Source of the DNA: Dyadobacter endophyticus | Lineage (GTDB): Bacteria > Bacteroidota > Bacteroidia > Cytophagales > Spirosomataceae | Direction of reading: 5' to 3' | NCBI RefSeq assembly: GCF_014641595.1 | Contig: NZ_BMIA01000001.1 | Span: 620,001 to 684,000 of the forward strand | DNA length: 64,000 bases | In this document: piece after piece, positions 52,301-60,585 of the stretch | Layout of the letters: every line of letters starts with the position of its first letter | Numbering within the stretch: the first letter of the stretch is position 1 | The notes under the pieces: model-generated | Told to the model about the DNA's origin: nothing | Databases searched by the model: none | What the model saw: the letters and a program-made list of their open reading frames with translations, nothing else | Position numbers and translations under genes: made by a program

Positions 52301-52560
52301 ACGCAGATTCACCAGGAGCGAACACTTATTACCTGAAAAGCAATAATTACCTGCGTTTGAAAAACATCGAACTTGGCTATAACCTGCCATCCGAAATCGG
52401 TTCGAAGATCGGTGTGGGCAACCTGCGCGTGTATGTGAATGGATTGAACCTGATCACGTTCGACAAAATCAAGATCTGGGACCCGGAAGCGACTTCTACC
52501 AACGGACAATACTATCCACAGTCACGAGTTCTTAATGCAGGTGTACGTGTAACTTTCTAA
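49321..52560 (+). CDS. susC: SusC/RagA-type TonB-linked outer-membrane transporter
   Basis: A 1,079-residue outer-membrane protein that imports oligosaccharides or peptides with SusD. A signal peptide ends near YAQDVTV. The carboxypeptidase-D-like domain GLPGVSVLVKGTSAGTVTDVEG and the sequence DEVVVVGYGT before the plug are SusC markers. A TonB plug (NTLGGRLPGVSAVQSSGEPG) is followed by the SusC signature GVILITTKRGK and a large barrel ending in RVLNAGVRVTF with a terminal F. Substrate specificity cannot be read. SusD follows 10 bases later. Confidence 0.96.
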   Translation: MRISEREKYRSLTRYFYSLLLTLLVMTGAYAQDVTVKGKVNDEQGQGLPGVSVLVKGTSAGTVTDVEGNYTVNAPGTATLVFSFIGYITQEIPVGSKTSLDVKMATDTKALDEVVVVGYGTAKKATLTGSVTAVKGAELQKAPSTNLSNTLGGRLPGVSAVQSSGEPGYDGSAIRIRGTNSLGNSNALIVVDGVPNRSGGLDRLNPADIESISVLKDAAAAIYGSRAGNGVILITTKRGKSGKPQLSYDLNLGIAQPTRTPQMSNAAEYATIRNELQIYDNLPVGQWQGALQGFNTNGSYTRTDNGNVLSAVFTPNDLQKFRDGSDPLTHPNTDWYGSVIRNWSPQQRHNLQLTGGSENIKYLASLGYINQDGNYVNSATGYKQYDMRVNLDTKINKYVTAKLGVVLREEFRRFPNGGGAGDIFRMLMRGKPTEIAIWPDGRPGPDIENGQNPAVITTNTTGYNNDKRDYIQTNGQLDIDIPGVPGLKVTAMAAVDKQLRRQKSFQKPWTLYYWDKKTYEADGTTPLLTGTVRSTFNDPRLTETSSQELSIQLMGQASYEKSFGSHNFNAMVGVQRETVDADGFFAYRRYFISPVVDQLFAGGTPEQNIGNSGTNNGDLYKRARLSYFGRVGYNFKEKYLAEFLWRNDYSWVFPKNGRSGFFPGVSAGWRISEEGFWKNNIRFVNNVKLRASWGQMGAEPYLLGTETLAEYQYLNTMGFGTYIVNDQVVKTLLESRVANNNFTWEVANNTNFGIEGTLWKDRIAFEIDYFINNRSKILIPMTGSTPSTAGIDGKLPPVNLGKLQNKGFEFKVSYDGSVDNFTYSVGVNGGYAKNTIKYWNETPGIPSYQTTTGRPYQAFLAYQYDGVFRDQADIDANKIDYSGITGTLRPGDMKFKDVSGDGKITKDDMMRSEKTNRPQFTGGVNINLGYKAFDLSILFQGAAGGLQYVGQTESGDIGNYLKYAYDHRWTIDNPSSTDPRLANRNNTYYTNLTNADSPGANTYYLKSNNYLRLKNIELGYNLPSEIGSKIGVGNLRVYVNGLNLITFDKIKIWDPEATSTNGQYYPQSRVLNAGVRVTF

Positions 52561-52570
52561 GATTAAAAAA

Positions 52571-54451
52571 ATGAAACTGAGTTATAAAAATTGGATTTTT
52601 CTGGCGGCGCTGGCCACAACCGGGCTGGTGTCGTGCGACACTGACTTTCTGGATGTAACGCCGCCCACCGAAATCCCTACCGAGGAGGTCTGGAAAGACG
52701 GTGCATTGGCTGAGGGATTTGTAACAGGCATTTATCAGGGATTACAACAAGGCGGTTTCAGCGAGCAAATGCTGGCATCGCTGACCGACGAAGCGGTATT
52801 TACCCACACAGGCCGTAACATCAATACCATCAATGAGGGTAGTTTGAGCCCATCCAACCTTGGCTGGGTGGACGATACTTACGGATGGGGCCCTATGTAC
52901 ACCCGCATCCGCGCCAGCAACCAGGCGATCCAGGAGCTGCCTACCTCTACTTTCACAGATCAGACTTTGAAAGACCGTTTGAAAGGTGAAGCGCACTTCC
53001 TACGTGCTTATTACTACCAGCAGCTGGTTCGCTACTACGGTTCTGTGCCTTTGATCACGAAAGTGTATGCGTTGAACGAAGATTACTCCGTAGCAAGGAA
53101 TACCTTCGAGGAATGCGTGAAGTTTATTGTAGCAGATTGCGACAGCGCTGCTGCATTGTTGAAAGGCAAAGCGGATCAGAAAGGCCGTGCGTCGGAAGTG
53201 GCAGCTTTGGCATTGAAATCACGCGTATTGCTGTACGCTGCGAGCGATTTGCACGATGTACCTACTGCCAAAGCGAAATCGGCGGTGATCGCTGCTTATC
53301 CGAATCCTGAGTTTCTGGGCTACACTTCCGGCGACCGTAAGGCTCGTTGGACGGCCGCACAGGCTGCTGCAAAAGCTGCCTTGGATGCGAAAGCAGGTTA
53401 CAAGCTGAACCTCACCGCTCCTGTAACAGGTGCCCAAGGCAAGATTAACTACATTTCGATGGCTATGGCCGGATATAGCGCTGATAAAACCCTGGATGCT
53501 TCCGGTGGCGACGACATTATCTTCGGTCGCTATTTCACAGCCAGCCAGACTTCTGACGGTGCGCGCCAGACAGGCTTGAACAACGGTCCGAACGGTTACC
53601 ACAACTGGGCCGGTAACACACCGATCGGTTTGCTGGTAGATGATTATGAAATGATGGATGGTACGCCATTCTCATGGACAAATCCTACTCACAAGGCTAG
53701 TCCTTACGTGAACCGCGATCCACGTTTCTACGCAACTATCATGTATGACGGCGCTACCTGGAAACCACGCCCTTCGGATGCGAAAGATCCTGCTAACCAG
53801 ATCCAGACAGGTGCTTATGACCTGCTCGACGAAAAAGGCGCATTGTTCAACCGCAAAGGACTGGATACCCGTAGCAGTACCATTGAAGACTGGAACGGTA
53901 GCCGCACCGGTTATTACATGCGCAAGTTCATCGATCCGAACCCTGCATTGTACGATAACACCGACCGTCAAAATATCCCATGGCCGTTCATCCGCGTAAC
54001 CGAGGTTGCATTCAACTACGTCGAGGCGAGCATTGAACTTGGCCAGGACGCGGTAGCGCTTGATCTGCTGAACAAGATCCGTTTCCGCGCCGGTATGCCT
54101 GCATTGAAAGTTTCGGGAGCGGCTTTGAAAGAGGCCTACCGCCACGAAAAACGCATTGAAATGGCTTACGAAGAGCAGCGTTACCACGACGCACGCCGCT
54201 GGATGGTCGCGCCTACGACCTTGGGCCGCTCATTGCAGTTCATTACCGTGATCGGTAAGTTCAAGGCAGGCAAGTCGATGAAGGAACCGTACCACTACGA
54301 TCCGACCGTTTACGACTATACCTACACGCCGACGGAGGACAAATCGCACGAAAACCGCACTTGGGTTGACAAGATGTATTTCCGTCCGTTCAGCCGTGAT
54401 GAGATAAACCGTAATGCGAAGCTGGTTCAGAACCCTGGCTACGACAAGTAA
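52571..54451 (+). CDS. susD: SusD/RagB-family outer-membrane lipoprotein
   Basis: A 626-residue surface lipoprotein that lids the SusC channel. The lipobox LVSC is near residue 22 (TTGLVSCDTDFLDVTPPTEIP). The N-terminal TPR region includes LKGEAHFLRAYYYQQLVRYYGSVPLIT, and the C-terminal half has the SusD-type end IPWPFIRVTEVAFNYVEASIELG and the tail FRPFSRDEINRNAKLVQNPGYDK. It is longer than typical SusD (about 550). It is translated with SusC; a hairpin at 54475-54505 follows. Confidence 0.94.
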   Translation: MKLSYKNWIFLAALATTGLVSCDTDFLDVTPPTEIPTEEVWKDGALAEGFVTGIYQGLQQGGFSEQMLASLTDEAVFTHTGRNINTINEGSLSPSNLGWVDDTYGWGPMYTRIRASNQAIQELPTSTFTDQTLKDRLKGEAHFLRAYYYQQLVRYYGSVPLITKVYALNEDYSVARNTFEECVKFIVADCDSAAALLKGKADQKGRASEVAALALKSRVLLYAASDLHDVPTAKAKSAVIAAYPNPEFLGYTSGDRKARWTAAQAAAKAALDAKAGYKLNLTAPVTGAQGKINYISMAMAGYSADKTLDASGGDDIIFGRYFTASQTSDGARQTGLNNGPNGYHNWAGNTPIGLLVDDYEMMDGTPFSWTNPTHKASPYVNRDPRFYATIMYDGATWKPRPSDAKDPANQIQTGAYDLLDEKGALFNRKGLDTRSSTIEDWNGSRTGYYMRKFIDPNPALYDNTDRQNIPWPFIRVTEVAFNYVEASIELGQDAVALDLLNKIRFRAGMPALKVSGAALKEAYRHEKRIEMAYEEQRYHDARRWMVAPTTLGRSLQFITVIGKFKAGKSMKEPYHYDPTVYDYTYTPTEDKSHENRTWVDKMYFRPFSRDEINRNAKLVQNPGYDK

Positions 54452-54474
54452 CAGGTCCAGCAAGATAGGAATGC

Positions 54475-54505
54475 AACTGCCCGTGCTCTTTCAGTACGGG
54501 CAGTT
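54475..54505 (+). terminator. Hairpin after susD without a clear T-run
   Basis: AACTGCCCGT (54475-54484) pairs perfectly with ACGGGCAGTT (54496-54505), loop 11 bases. The downstream sequence ATCGTTATGG is not a T-run, so it may stabilise mRNA rather than terminate. Confidence 0.45.
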
Positions 54506-54698
54506 ATCGTTATGGTGGGTTTTGAAGACAAATTCCCACAAAACGTGGAGTTTGGTAAACACTATTAAATTAGTAGGATAAATTTAACTTCCTGAAAGCT
54601 AGTCATTTGGTTGTTTTGGCATAATCCTGTTGAATGAGATGCAACAGTGCAAATGCACGAGATCAGAAACATTAATAGTTGTCTAAAAAACAAGGATT

Positions 54699-55034
54699 AT
54701 GAAAAAGCTAATAGTATCGGCATTGGCCCTGACACTCATCTCATTTGCTTCCGCTCAGGCCCAGACGGCCAACCAGACAACCGCTGACCATTCAGCACAT
54801 AAGGAAGCGACGACTCAGAAAGCAGCTAAGGAAGAAAAGGTAGCTGTAAAACCGGAGGATCTGCCGGAGGCCATCAAAAAAACCATCAAGAGTGACGAAT
54901 TTAGCGGGTGGACTGTTAAAAAAGCATTTTTGGTGACCGAGCCGGACAAACCGCAATATTATGAATTGCAAGTCGCCAATGGCAGCCAAAATGCCAGAGT
55001 GAAACTTGATAAAGACGGAAGAAACGTAGGATAA
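54699..55034 (+). CDS. Small periplasmic PepSY-like protein
   Basis: A 111-residue protein with a signal peptide (LIVSALALTLISFASAQA). After a polar, alanine- and lysine-rich segment, the C-terminal domain DLPEAIKKTIKSDEFSGWTVKKAFLV followed by YYELQVANG and RVKLDKDGRNVG resembles the PepSY/DUF2874 type of small inhibitor- or ligand-binding fold. No enzyme motif is present. It is monocistronic, with a terminator at 55064-55088. Function unknown. Confidence 0.7.
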   Translation: MKKLIVSALALTLISFASAQAQTANQTTADHSAHKEATTQKAAKEEKVAVKPEDLPEAIKKTIKSDEFSGWTVKKAFLVTEPDKPQYYELQVANGSQNARVKLDKDGRNVG

Positions 55035-55063
55035 CCATAGTATTCCTTCATTATTCAGTGAGT

Positions 55064-55088
55064 AAGCCGGAGCGATCCGGCTTTTTTT
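55064..55088 (+). terminator. Rho-independent terminator
   Basis: AAGCCGGA (55064-55071) pairs with TCCGGCTT (55076-55083), loop GCGA, followed by a T-run to 55088. It ends the small periplasmic protein transcript. Confidence 0.92.
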
Positions 55089-55101
55089 GTGTTCCAGTTG
55101 C

Positions 55102-55109
55102 TAACTTTG
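55102..55109 (+). promoter_or_regulatory. -7 box of the PQQ dehydrogenase gene
   Basis: TAACTTTG is a perfect TAnnTTTG and predicts a start near 55116, 27 bases before the ATG at 55143. The nearest TTTG (55086-55089) leaves only 12 bases, too short, so the promoter is tentative. Confidence 0.38.
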
Positions 55110-55142
55110 ACCCCGCTTTTATTAATTCCTAACCATCGTTCA

Positions 55143-56864
55143 ATGACCTTAACTCTACGTTCTTTTTGCTGCGTTGCCCTGGCCTCGTTCCTGCTGCTCA
55201 ACTGCGTGGGCAGAAAGCAGTCTACGCCCGCCGGCAGCCAGCTCACCAGTGCCGATTCCCAGGGTAAAGAGCTATTCACAACGCACTGTGTTGCCTGCCA
55301 CAATATGGACCAGGAGGAGATTGGCCCTCGACTGGGCGGAATCACAAGCCTGCTATCGGAAAAAGAGCTCATTGCATTTATCAAAAATCCTATCCATGCC
55401 ATAGAATCGGGCAACGTACGGGCGGTGAGCCTTTCGAAGCGGTATAAGATGATTATGCCTCCGTTCGACTTTTTAAAGGACGAGGAAATTCGCTCGATCC
55501 TGGGGTACATTGCATCAGAGACCAGCCTGCATCATCTTGCGCCGATGGAAGTAAAAATCGACACGGGTGCTTCCAATGCCCGGTTGGGCCAGCCGGTCAT
55601 TAAAACCGGTCTGAGAATCGAACTGGAAGACTTTGTGACAATCCCGCCATCCAGCGAAAAGATGCCCCGCACGCGTATAGCGAACATGCGCCCGCACCCG
55701 TCGCAAGACGGTACGCTGTATGTGAGCGACCAGCGCGGTCTTATTTACCGGATCAAAGGGAAAGAGGTAACGACTTTCGCCGATCTGAGACAAGACGTAG
55801 AAAATTTTGTCAACGAACCTGGCTTGGGAACCGGCCTGGGCAGCTTTGCATTCCATCCGGATTATCTCAGTAACGGCTTGATATACATTACCCACACGGA
55901 GCCATTCAAAGGAAAACCCGCTGACTATTCCTACAATGACACGATTAAAGTAGCATTGCAATGGGTGGTGTCGGAATGGAAAATGGATGATGTGCAAAGC
56001 CCCGTTTTTAAAGGAAAACGAAGGGAATTGCTGCGGATCAATGTGCCTAATGTTGTCCATGGCACGCAGGATATTGGCTTCAACCCGGAGGCCGCCAAAG
56101 GGGATAAGGATTATGGCTTGCTCTATATTGGTACCGGCGATGGCGGCTCCACGATCAGTAAGCATCCCGAACTTTGTCATAACCTGCATTCTCTGCTCGG
56201 GACGATCATCCGTATCGATCCGTTCGGGAATAATAGTAAGAACGGGCATTATGGTATTCCGTCTGACAATCCGTTTGTCGAAGATAAGGCCGCTACTTAC
56301 AAAGAAATATATGCATACGGTTTCCGTAATCCGCACCGGTTGTCGTGGCACAGTGGCAAGCTGTTCAGCGCAGAGGTGGGCGAGTCTAATTTTGAAGAGG
56401 TGAATGTGATCGTTAAGGGCGGCGATTATGGCTGGAATGTGCGGGAAGGAAATTTCGGGATATCTTCCAAAGACCTTAAAAACGTGTATCCACTGCCCGA
56501 AAATGAAACAGGAAAGTTCCAGAAACCCTTTGTGCAGTACGATCATGTCGATGGCAATGCAATCAGTGGCGGATATGTTTACGAAGGCCCGATCGCGGCA
56601 TTAAAAGACAAATACATTTTCGGGGACATCGTCAATGGCCGTATTTTTTACGCCAACATCGATCCGAAATTAAGCGATCAATCGGTATATGAGCTAATGA
56701 TTGTCCGGGGCGGCAAAGAAACCAACCTGGTCGAAATGTCTGGCTCGAAGCGGGTAGATATCAGGATTGACTACGACCGTTTTACAAAAGAGCTGTATAT
56801 CATGACTAAAAGCGATGGCAAAATCCGGCGTGTTGTGAAGGCATATACGTTAACTCAGCCCTGA
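55143..56864 (+). CDS. PQQ-dependent sugar dehydrogenase lipoprotein with N-terminal cytochrome c domain
   Basis: A 573-residue lipoprotein from the ATG at 55143; the upstream GTG at 55089 lies before the -7 box and is rejected. The lipobox LLLNC is at about residue 20. A cytochrome c domain follows with heme motif CVACH near residues 48-52. The rest is a glucose/sorbosone dehydrogenase six-bladed propeller with GLGSFAFHPDYLSNGLIYITH (read in parts), YIGTGDGGST, GFRNPHRLSWH and GGDYGWNVREG, which hold PQQ and Ca2+. It would oxidise a sugar and pass electrons to its own heme. Confidence 0.88.
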   Translation: MTLTLRSFCCVALASFLLLNCVGRKQSTPAGSQLTSADSQGKELFTTHCVACHNMDQEEIGPRLGGITSLLSEKELIAFIKNPIHAIESGNVRAVSLSKRYKMIMPPFDFLKDEEIRSILGYIASETSLHHLAPMEVKIDTGASNARLGQPVIKTGLRIELEDFVTIPPSSEKMPRTRIANMRPHPSQDGTLYVSDQRGLIYRIKGKEVTTFADLRQDVENFVNEPGLGTGLGSFAFHPDYLSNGLIYITHTEPFKGKPADYSYNDTIKVALQWVVSEWKMDDVQSPVFKGKRRELLRINVPNVVHGTQDIGFNPEAAKGDKDYGLLYIGTGDGGSTISKHPELCHNLHSLLGTIIRIDPFGNNSKNGHYGIPSDNPFVEDKAATYKEIYAYGFRNPHRLSWHSGKLFSAEVGESNFEEVNVIVKGGDYGWNVREGNFGISSKDLKNVYPLPENETGKFQKPFVQYDHVDGNAISGGYVYEGPIAALKDKYIFGDIVNGRIFYANIDPKLSDQSVYELMIVRGGKETNLVEMSGSKRVDIRIDYDRFTKELYIMTKSDGKIRRVVKAYTLTQP

Positions 56865-56970
56865 AGTCGCTAAATAGCTGGCAGCGGCCGCTAAATAATT
56901 GAATTGTCTTGATTCTCAATGAGCTTTGTTTCTTTGCAGCCCTCATTAAAACGAAATCAGGACAATTCTT

Positions 56971-57333
56971 ATGGCCAATGTAAAAACAGTACTCGACCAG
57001 TGGTCTGTAAAAGACCTCGAAGACAATTCAAGCATTAATGTACTCGTAGAAGGCTGTACCGAGCTTGGGAACAACGCGCAGCCGGGCGTGCAGATTATTT
57101 GCATGGGCCAATACGTTACCTACGAACCCAATATTGTAGAACAATGGGCTTACAAAGCCAGTAAGCAGGGAATTTCGGACTATTTATTGGAAGACAAATC
57201 GTGGACTTACCATGAGGACCAGTACGTCAAATACTTTCTGGTGCTGGGTAGTCCATTGAAGGCGCGTATTACGGTCAAAACGCGTAGCTCCAAACCGAAC
57301 ACGAAGGAATATGAACTTCCATTTGACGTCTGA
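56971..57333 (+). CDS. Protein of unknown function, first gene of an orphan three-gene cluster
   Basis: A 120-residue cytosolic protein without a signal peptide or recognised motif. It opens with a helix (VKTVLDQWSVKDLED), then alternates strands such as VQIICMGQYVTYE and YVKYFLVLGS, ending with a strand pair RITVKTRSSKPNTKEYELPFDV. The fold looks like a small alpha/beta or beta-rich domain. The next gene starts 32 bases later and the third 18 bases after that, so a shared transcript is likely. TTTCTTTG at 56929-56936 is a weak -7 candidate. Confidence 0.6.
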   Translation: MANVKTVLDQWSVKDLEDNSSINVLVEGCTELGNNAQPGVQIICMGQYVTYEPNIVEQWAYKASKQGISDYLLEDKSWTYHEDQYVKYFLVLGSPLKARITVKTRSSKPNTKEYELPFDV

Positions 57334-57365
57334 TCCGGAATACACAAACACACACCGAAACTGAA

Positions 57366-58070
57366 ATGATCAAGTTTACCTACCTCGGCCTGCTGGGCAT
57401 CTTCTCACTTATTGTGCTGGCAGCCATAGTATACTATCTCTTCAAACCCACCCCGACCGGCGATAGCTCGGTTGGGTGGGCGATCGGGATCTTTTATTTG
57501 GCCGGCTTGTTCGGCATACTGCTTTTAGCATTGCTTTTCTGGAAAAACAAGACTGTGGGCCTGATCATCCTTTGTATCCCGCTGTTGTTTTTACTGCTAC
57601 CTGCATTGAAAAGCCGCGTGCGCGATCTCTATGCCTGGCTCCCGTCCCCGCGCAGTACGCAGCTGACATTACATATTGCGAATAACACGCAAGCGCTTGT
57701 AAATGTGAAGCTTGAATGCTGGTTTGGAAAAAAGGAGGGTGAGCAGCAATCTTTATACAAAACACTTGAATTTACCTCAAAACCGCTGGCCGTTAATCAA
57801 CACTTATTGTCCGATTACGACGCGCAACTGCTTTCGTCCAAATCAGCATTTGTCCGGATTGTTTTCTTCGAATGTTTGCAGGAATCTGGCGATGGTTATT
57901 CCTACGTCCGTGAAATCCAGCCGTGTATGCAATACCGTGACGTCGCGACCGAGGCTTTCCAGGTGAGCGACTTTTTGATTGCCATTGACGGTGAAAAGAA
58001 TTCGGAGGCGTTTCGGGCGGAGGTGAGAAGGTTGAAAACAGATAGTCTTTACAAGAATGGTGTGTTCTGA
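57366..58070 (+). CDS. Membrane protein of unknown function, second gene of the cluster
   Basis: A 234-residue protein with three hydrophobic helices at about residues 5-27, 38-60 and 63-83 (YLGLLGIFSLIVLAAIVYYLF, then GWAIGIFYLAGLFGILLLAL, both read in parts). The remaining 150 residues are soluble and rich in beta-type alternation (TQLTLHIANNTQALVNVKLECWF). No family is recognised. The topology suggests an inner-membrane anchor with a soluble domain. It sits between two unrecognised soluble proteins. Confidence 0.6.
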   Translation: MIKFTYLGLLGIFSLIVLAAIVYYLFKPTPTGDSSVGWAIGIFYLAGLFGILLLALLFWKNKTVGLIILCIPLLFLLLPALKSRVRDLYAWLPSPRSTQLTLHIANNTQALVNVKLECWFGKKEGEQQSLYKTLEFTSKPLAVNQHLLSDYDAQLLSSKSAFVRIVFFECLQESGDGYSYVREIQPCMQYRDVATEAFQVSDFLIAIDGEKNSEAFRAEVRRLKTDSLYKNGVF

Positions 58071-58088
58071 AATTCCAATTAAAATCCC

Positions 58089-58997
58089 ATGCAATTAACT
58101 TTATCGAAAGTAATACCTTCTCCGCTCGACCTGCATTTGCAGTTGGCGCGCACGCTTGAAAAAAGAGGTGCTTTTCTGCTCGCCGACCGTTGGGAGATAT
58201 TGCTTCTTCACCCAAGCGGAACCTTGGAAGTGATATGGCAGACTACCGACGAAAGCGTTGCGTATCAATGGAGAGGCTTCTTCGATAACAGGCTCGACGA
58301 TTCGCTTTACGACGAGATCAGGCAATTGCCGAACGGCTTCCAATGGCTGTCAAAGCAAAACTACCTGCGAATTGAGGCATCTGACATTTATAAAGCCGCC
58401 AGAGTTACGCCAACAATATATGAAGGGCGCGATGGAATAATTGTTGTTTTTGCAGGAAAGAAAATTTCGATTTTGAACGTGGAAGAAGGAAATGTCAGCG
58501 AGCAGACTAACACAAAAACGAAAGGCAGGGACCTGATTTGCCACGCTTTGCATCCCCGGCAAAATTTGATTGCTTATGGTACCAACCACGGCGAATTATT
58601 TGCTCAGCCATTTGATCAGGCCGAATTTGGGAAAACTATCAAAATTGACCAGCTTCCAAATACGTGTTATCAGATTACCTTCACTGCGGACGGTAAAAAA
58701 ATGTTTGTTGGCGGCTTGGGCTACCTTAAAGTGTTTGATTACGATGGTAAGGTTTTTACCGAAAATGCATCCATCTCTTCTGCACTCAGATCTTTCGAGC
58801 TCGTCGAAGACTTTCTTGTGCTCAACAAGGGAATGCACGGCATCGATGTCATTCAGGCCACAGATAAACTGCAACGAGTGGCTTCACTGGATTTACCATT
58901 TTCGATCGACAAAATGTTTTATCTCGCGTCACGAAAAGTCTTTTTGCTAACTTCTGGTACGACGAATGAGTGGGCATTGCTCAACTGGACAACCTGA
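58089..58997 (+). CDS. Beta-propeller-like protein of unknown function, third gene of the cluster
   Basis: A 302-residue soluble protein. The central part looks like repeated four-stranded blades: VVFAGKKISILNVEEGN, HALHPRQNLIAYGTNHGELFAQPFD and FTADGKKMFVGGLGYLKVFDYDGK (read in parts) have WD40/SMP-30-like spacing. The N-terminal 90 residues (QLARTLEKRGAFLLADRWEILLLH) are not propeller-like. No signal peptide. It may be the recognition or scaffold part of the three-gene cluster. Its stop abuts that of the convergent esterase. Confidence 0.6.
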   Translation: MQLTLSKVIPSPLDLHLQLARTLEKRGAFLLADRWEILLLHPSGTLEVIWQTTDESVAYQWRGFFDNRLDDSLYDEIRQLPNGFQWLSKQNYLRIEASDIYKAARVTPTIYEGRDGIIVVFAGKKISILNVEEGNVSEQTNTKTKGRDLICHALHPRQNLIAYGTNHGELFAQPFDQAEFGKTIKIDQLPNTCYQITFTADGKKMFVGGLGYLKVFDYDGKVFTENASISSALRSFELVEDFLVLNKGMHGIDVIQATDKLQRVASLDLPFSIDKMFYLASRKVFLLTSGTTNEWALLNWTT

Positions 58998-59723
58998 TCA
59001 TAAATAAATCTTCACCATCTCCCGCCAATACCTCGGCCGGTGCGCCTCGTCATCCCAAATGTAAAACTGGTGGGGCACGCTGATCTGATGCAACGAATCG
59101 CTCAAATGGCGGTTGTTGTCCAGGAAAGTATCCTCCCGGCCGATCACGAGGGTGATCTCCATTTCTCGCAGTTGTCGGAGCAACCCCGGATCCGAAATGC
59201 CCGGCACGAAATGGTTCGGCATATTGAAATAGATGTTTTCATCGAAATAGCCGTCGAACAGATCGGCGAAAAAGGGGAGGGGCTGCGTGAGGTCGTAGCG
59301 GGCGCTCATACCGACGACTTTGGTGAAAAGCGCGGGGTGTTTCAGTGCAATATTTACAGCATGGTACCCGCCCAGACTGCAACCAGCTGCCACCAGTTCC
59401 TGGTGTTTGTTTTGAATACGAATAAAAGGGATCACCTCATCGAGGATGTATTTTTCATATTGAATATGGCGGACAATGCGCAATGGCGGGGGAGCGTCGG
59501 AGTAAAAGCTTTCGCTGTCGATGCTGTCGACACAATAGACCTGGATGCTCCCAGCCTCAATCTTTTCCTTCATGGCCTCGATCACGCGCCAGTTTTCAAA
59601 ATCATAGAAATGTGCCGACCGGGTCGGGAAAAATATCACCGGAATACCCCCGCGACCAAAGACGAGCATTTCCATAAATCTGTCCAAAGTCGGGCTAAAC
59701 CATTTGTGATAAGTCCTTTCCAT
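58998..59723 (-). CDS. Alpha/beta-hydrolase esterase
   Basis: A 241-residue cytosolic esterase. The nucleophile elbow is GCSLGGYHA near residues 113-121, and REDTFLDNN and a late histidine in WDDEAHRPRYW supply the acid and base. The N-terminus FSPTLDRFMEMLVFGRGGIPVIFFPT resembles the esterase D/PHB-depolymerase type. It is the second gene of a unit with the GDSL hydrolase, whose stop is 14 bases upstream. Both may act on acylated sugars or lipids; substrate unknown. Confidence 0.85.
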   Translation of the reverse strand: MERTYHKWFSPTLDRFMEMLVFGRGGIPVIFFPTRSAHFYDFENWRVIEAMKEKIEAGSIQVYCVDSIDSESFYSDAPPPLRIVRHIQYEKYILDEVIPFIRIQNKHQELVAAGCSLGGYHAVNIALKHPALFTKVVGMSARYDLTQPLPFFADLFDGYFDENIYFNMPNHFVPGISDPGLLRQLREMEITLVIGREDTFLDNNRHLSDSLHQISVPHQFYIWDDEAHRPRYWREMVKIYL

Positions 59724-59737
59724 GAAAAGAGGCTTGT

Positions 59738-60355
59738 TTAAGAAGTTTTTTGAAGTGTTCCGTTTACGGCATAGATATTTTCAATAATCACTTTCTTCCA
59801 GATTGCATAGCCATCCGAGCTCAAATGCAGTCCGTCCGCTTCAAATAGCGATTTGCGCGGATAACCCTGGTAATTCACCATTAAGGGAAAAATATCGATA
59901 TAATGCTGGTTGGGGTCCCTGCCGATTTCCTCCCGGATCAGTTCATTGGCGCCCTTAATGGAATCGATGATGTCCCAACGCTGCAAGCTGGGTTTTATGG
60001 ATACAAAAAAGCATGGAATGTTCCCGTAACGTCCGCGTATCAATACGATGAGCTGCCGGTAGAACAATAATACCTCTGTCGGGTGACGCCCGTCGCCCAG
60101 ATCGTTATCGCCGGCGTAAATAATGATGCGTGTCGGATCGTTCACGGTGGCCATAATACGTTCGAAGAACCAAACGCATGCAGCGAGCGTCGAGCCGCCA
60201 AATCCCAGATTGACCGGCTTCAATTCCGCAAAATCTTGATACAAACCCGTCCATAATGTAAAACTAGAACTCCCATAAAAGATCGTGTCAGGCTCGTAAT
60301 TTAACGTGTATCGTTCTTTTTCTACTCTTTGTACTTCCTCTTCGTACCAGACCAT
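59738..60355 (-). CDS. SGNH/GDSL-family hydrolase
   Basis: A 205-residue esterase/lipase-like enzyme. The start at 60355 (MVWYEEEVQR) follows the promoter at 60416-60446; the longer frame to 60418 overlaps the -7 box. SGNH blocks are visible: block I as FYGSSSF, block II with GFGGSTLAAC, block III with AGDNDLG and block V as DGLHLSSDGYAIW with the catalytic D and H. The leading G of the usual GDS is GSS here. It forms a two-gene unit with the esterase. Confidence 0.86.
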   Translation of the reverse strand: MVWYEEEVQRVEKERYTLNYEPDTIFYGSSSFTLWTGLYQDFAELKPVNLGFGGSTLAACVWFFERIMATVNDPTRIIIYAGDNDLGDGRHPTEVLLFYRQLIVLIRGRYGNIPCFFVSIKPSLQRWDIIDSIKGANELIREEIGRDPNQHYIDIFPLMVNYQGYPRKSLFEADGLHLSSDGYAIWKKVIIENIYAVNGTLQKTS

Positions 60356-60415
60356 ATTTTCCTGATTTTCGGTAGCGCACTGATTGTGGGTGCTAAATTG
60401 TAAAAATAAGCGTGC

Positions 60416-60446
60416 CAAATTAACATATGGTTAAATAATGGTCAAC
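60416..60446 (-). promoter_or_regulatory. Promoter of the GDSL-esterase unit
   Basis: On the minus strand GTTG (60443-60446) and TTAATTTG (60416-60423) are separated by 19 bases; each has one mismatch to consensus. The start near 60409 leaves a leader of about 54 bases. Confidence 0.42.
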
Positions 60447-60585
60447 GGAATGAAAATATCAAAATTTCAGGCAAATCGGTTGGGAATTCGTCTGCTGACT
60501 ACAAGGAATGTAATTTTTTATAAATCGGTTACAACCATCGGTCCGCCTTCTGTTTCTCTGCATTATATTAAAAACTACTATTGGC

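Noticed and set aside
55515..56546. Long antisense ORF (343 codons) on the minus strand
   Set aside because: It lies fully inside the PQQ dehydrogenase gene, encodes no recognisable motif and arises from codon bias in the opposite frame.
56883..56892. Palindrome AGCGGCCGCT after the PQQ dehydrogenase
   Set aside because: Ten bases with no loop and no T-run; too short to call a terminator or an operator.
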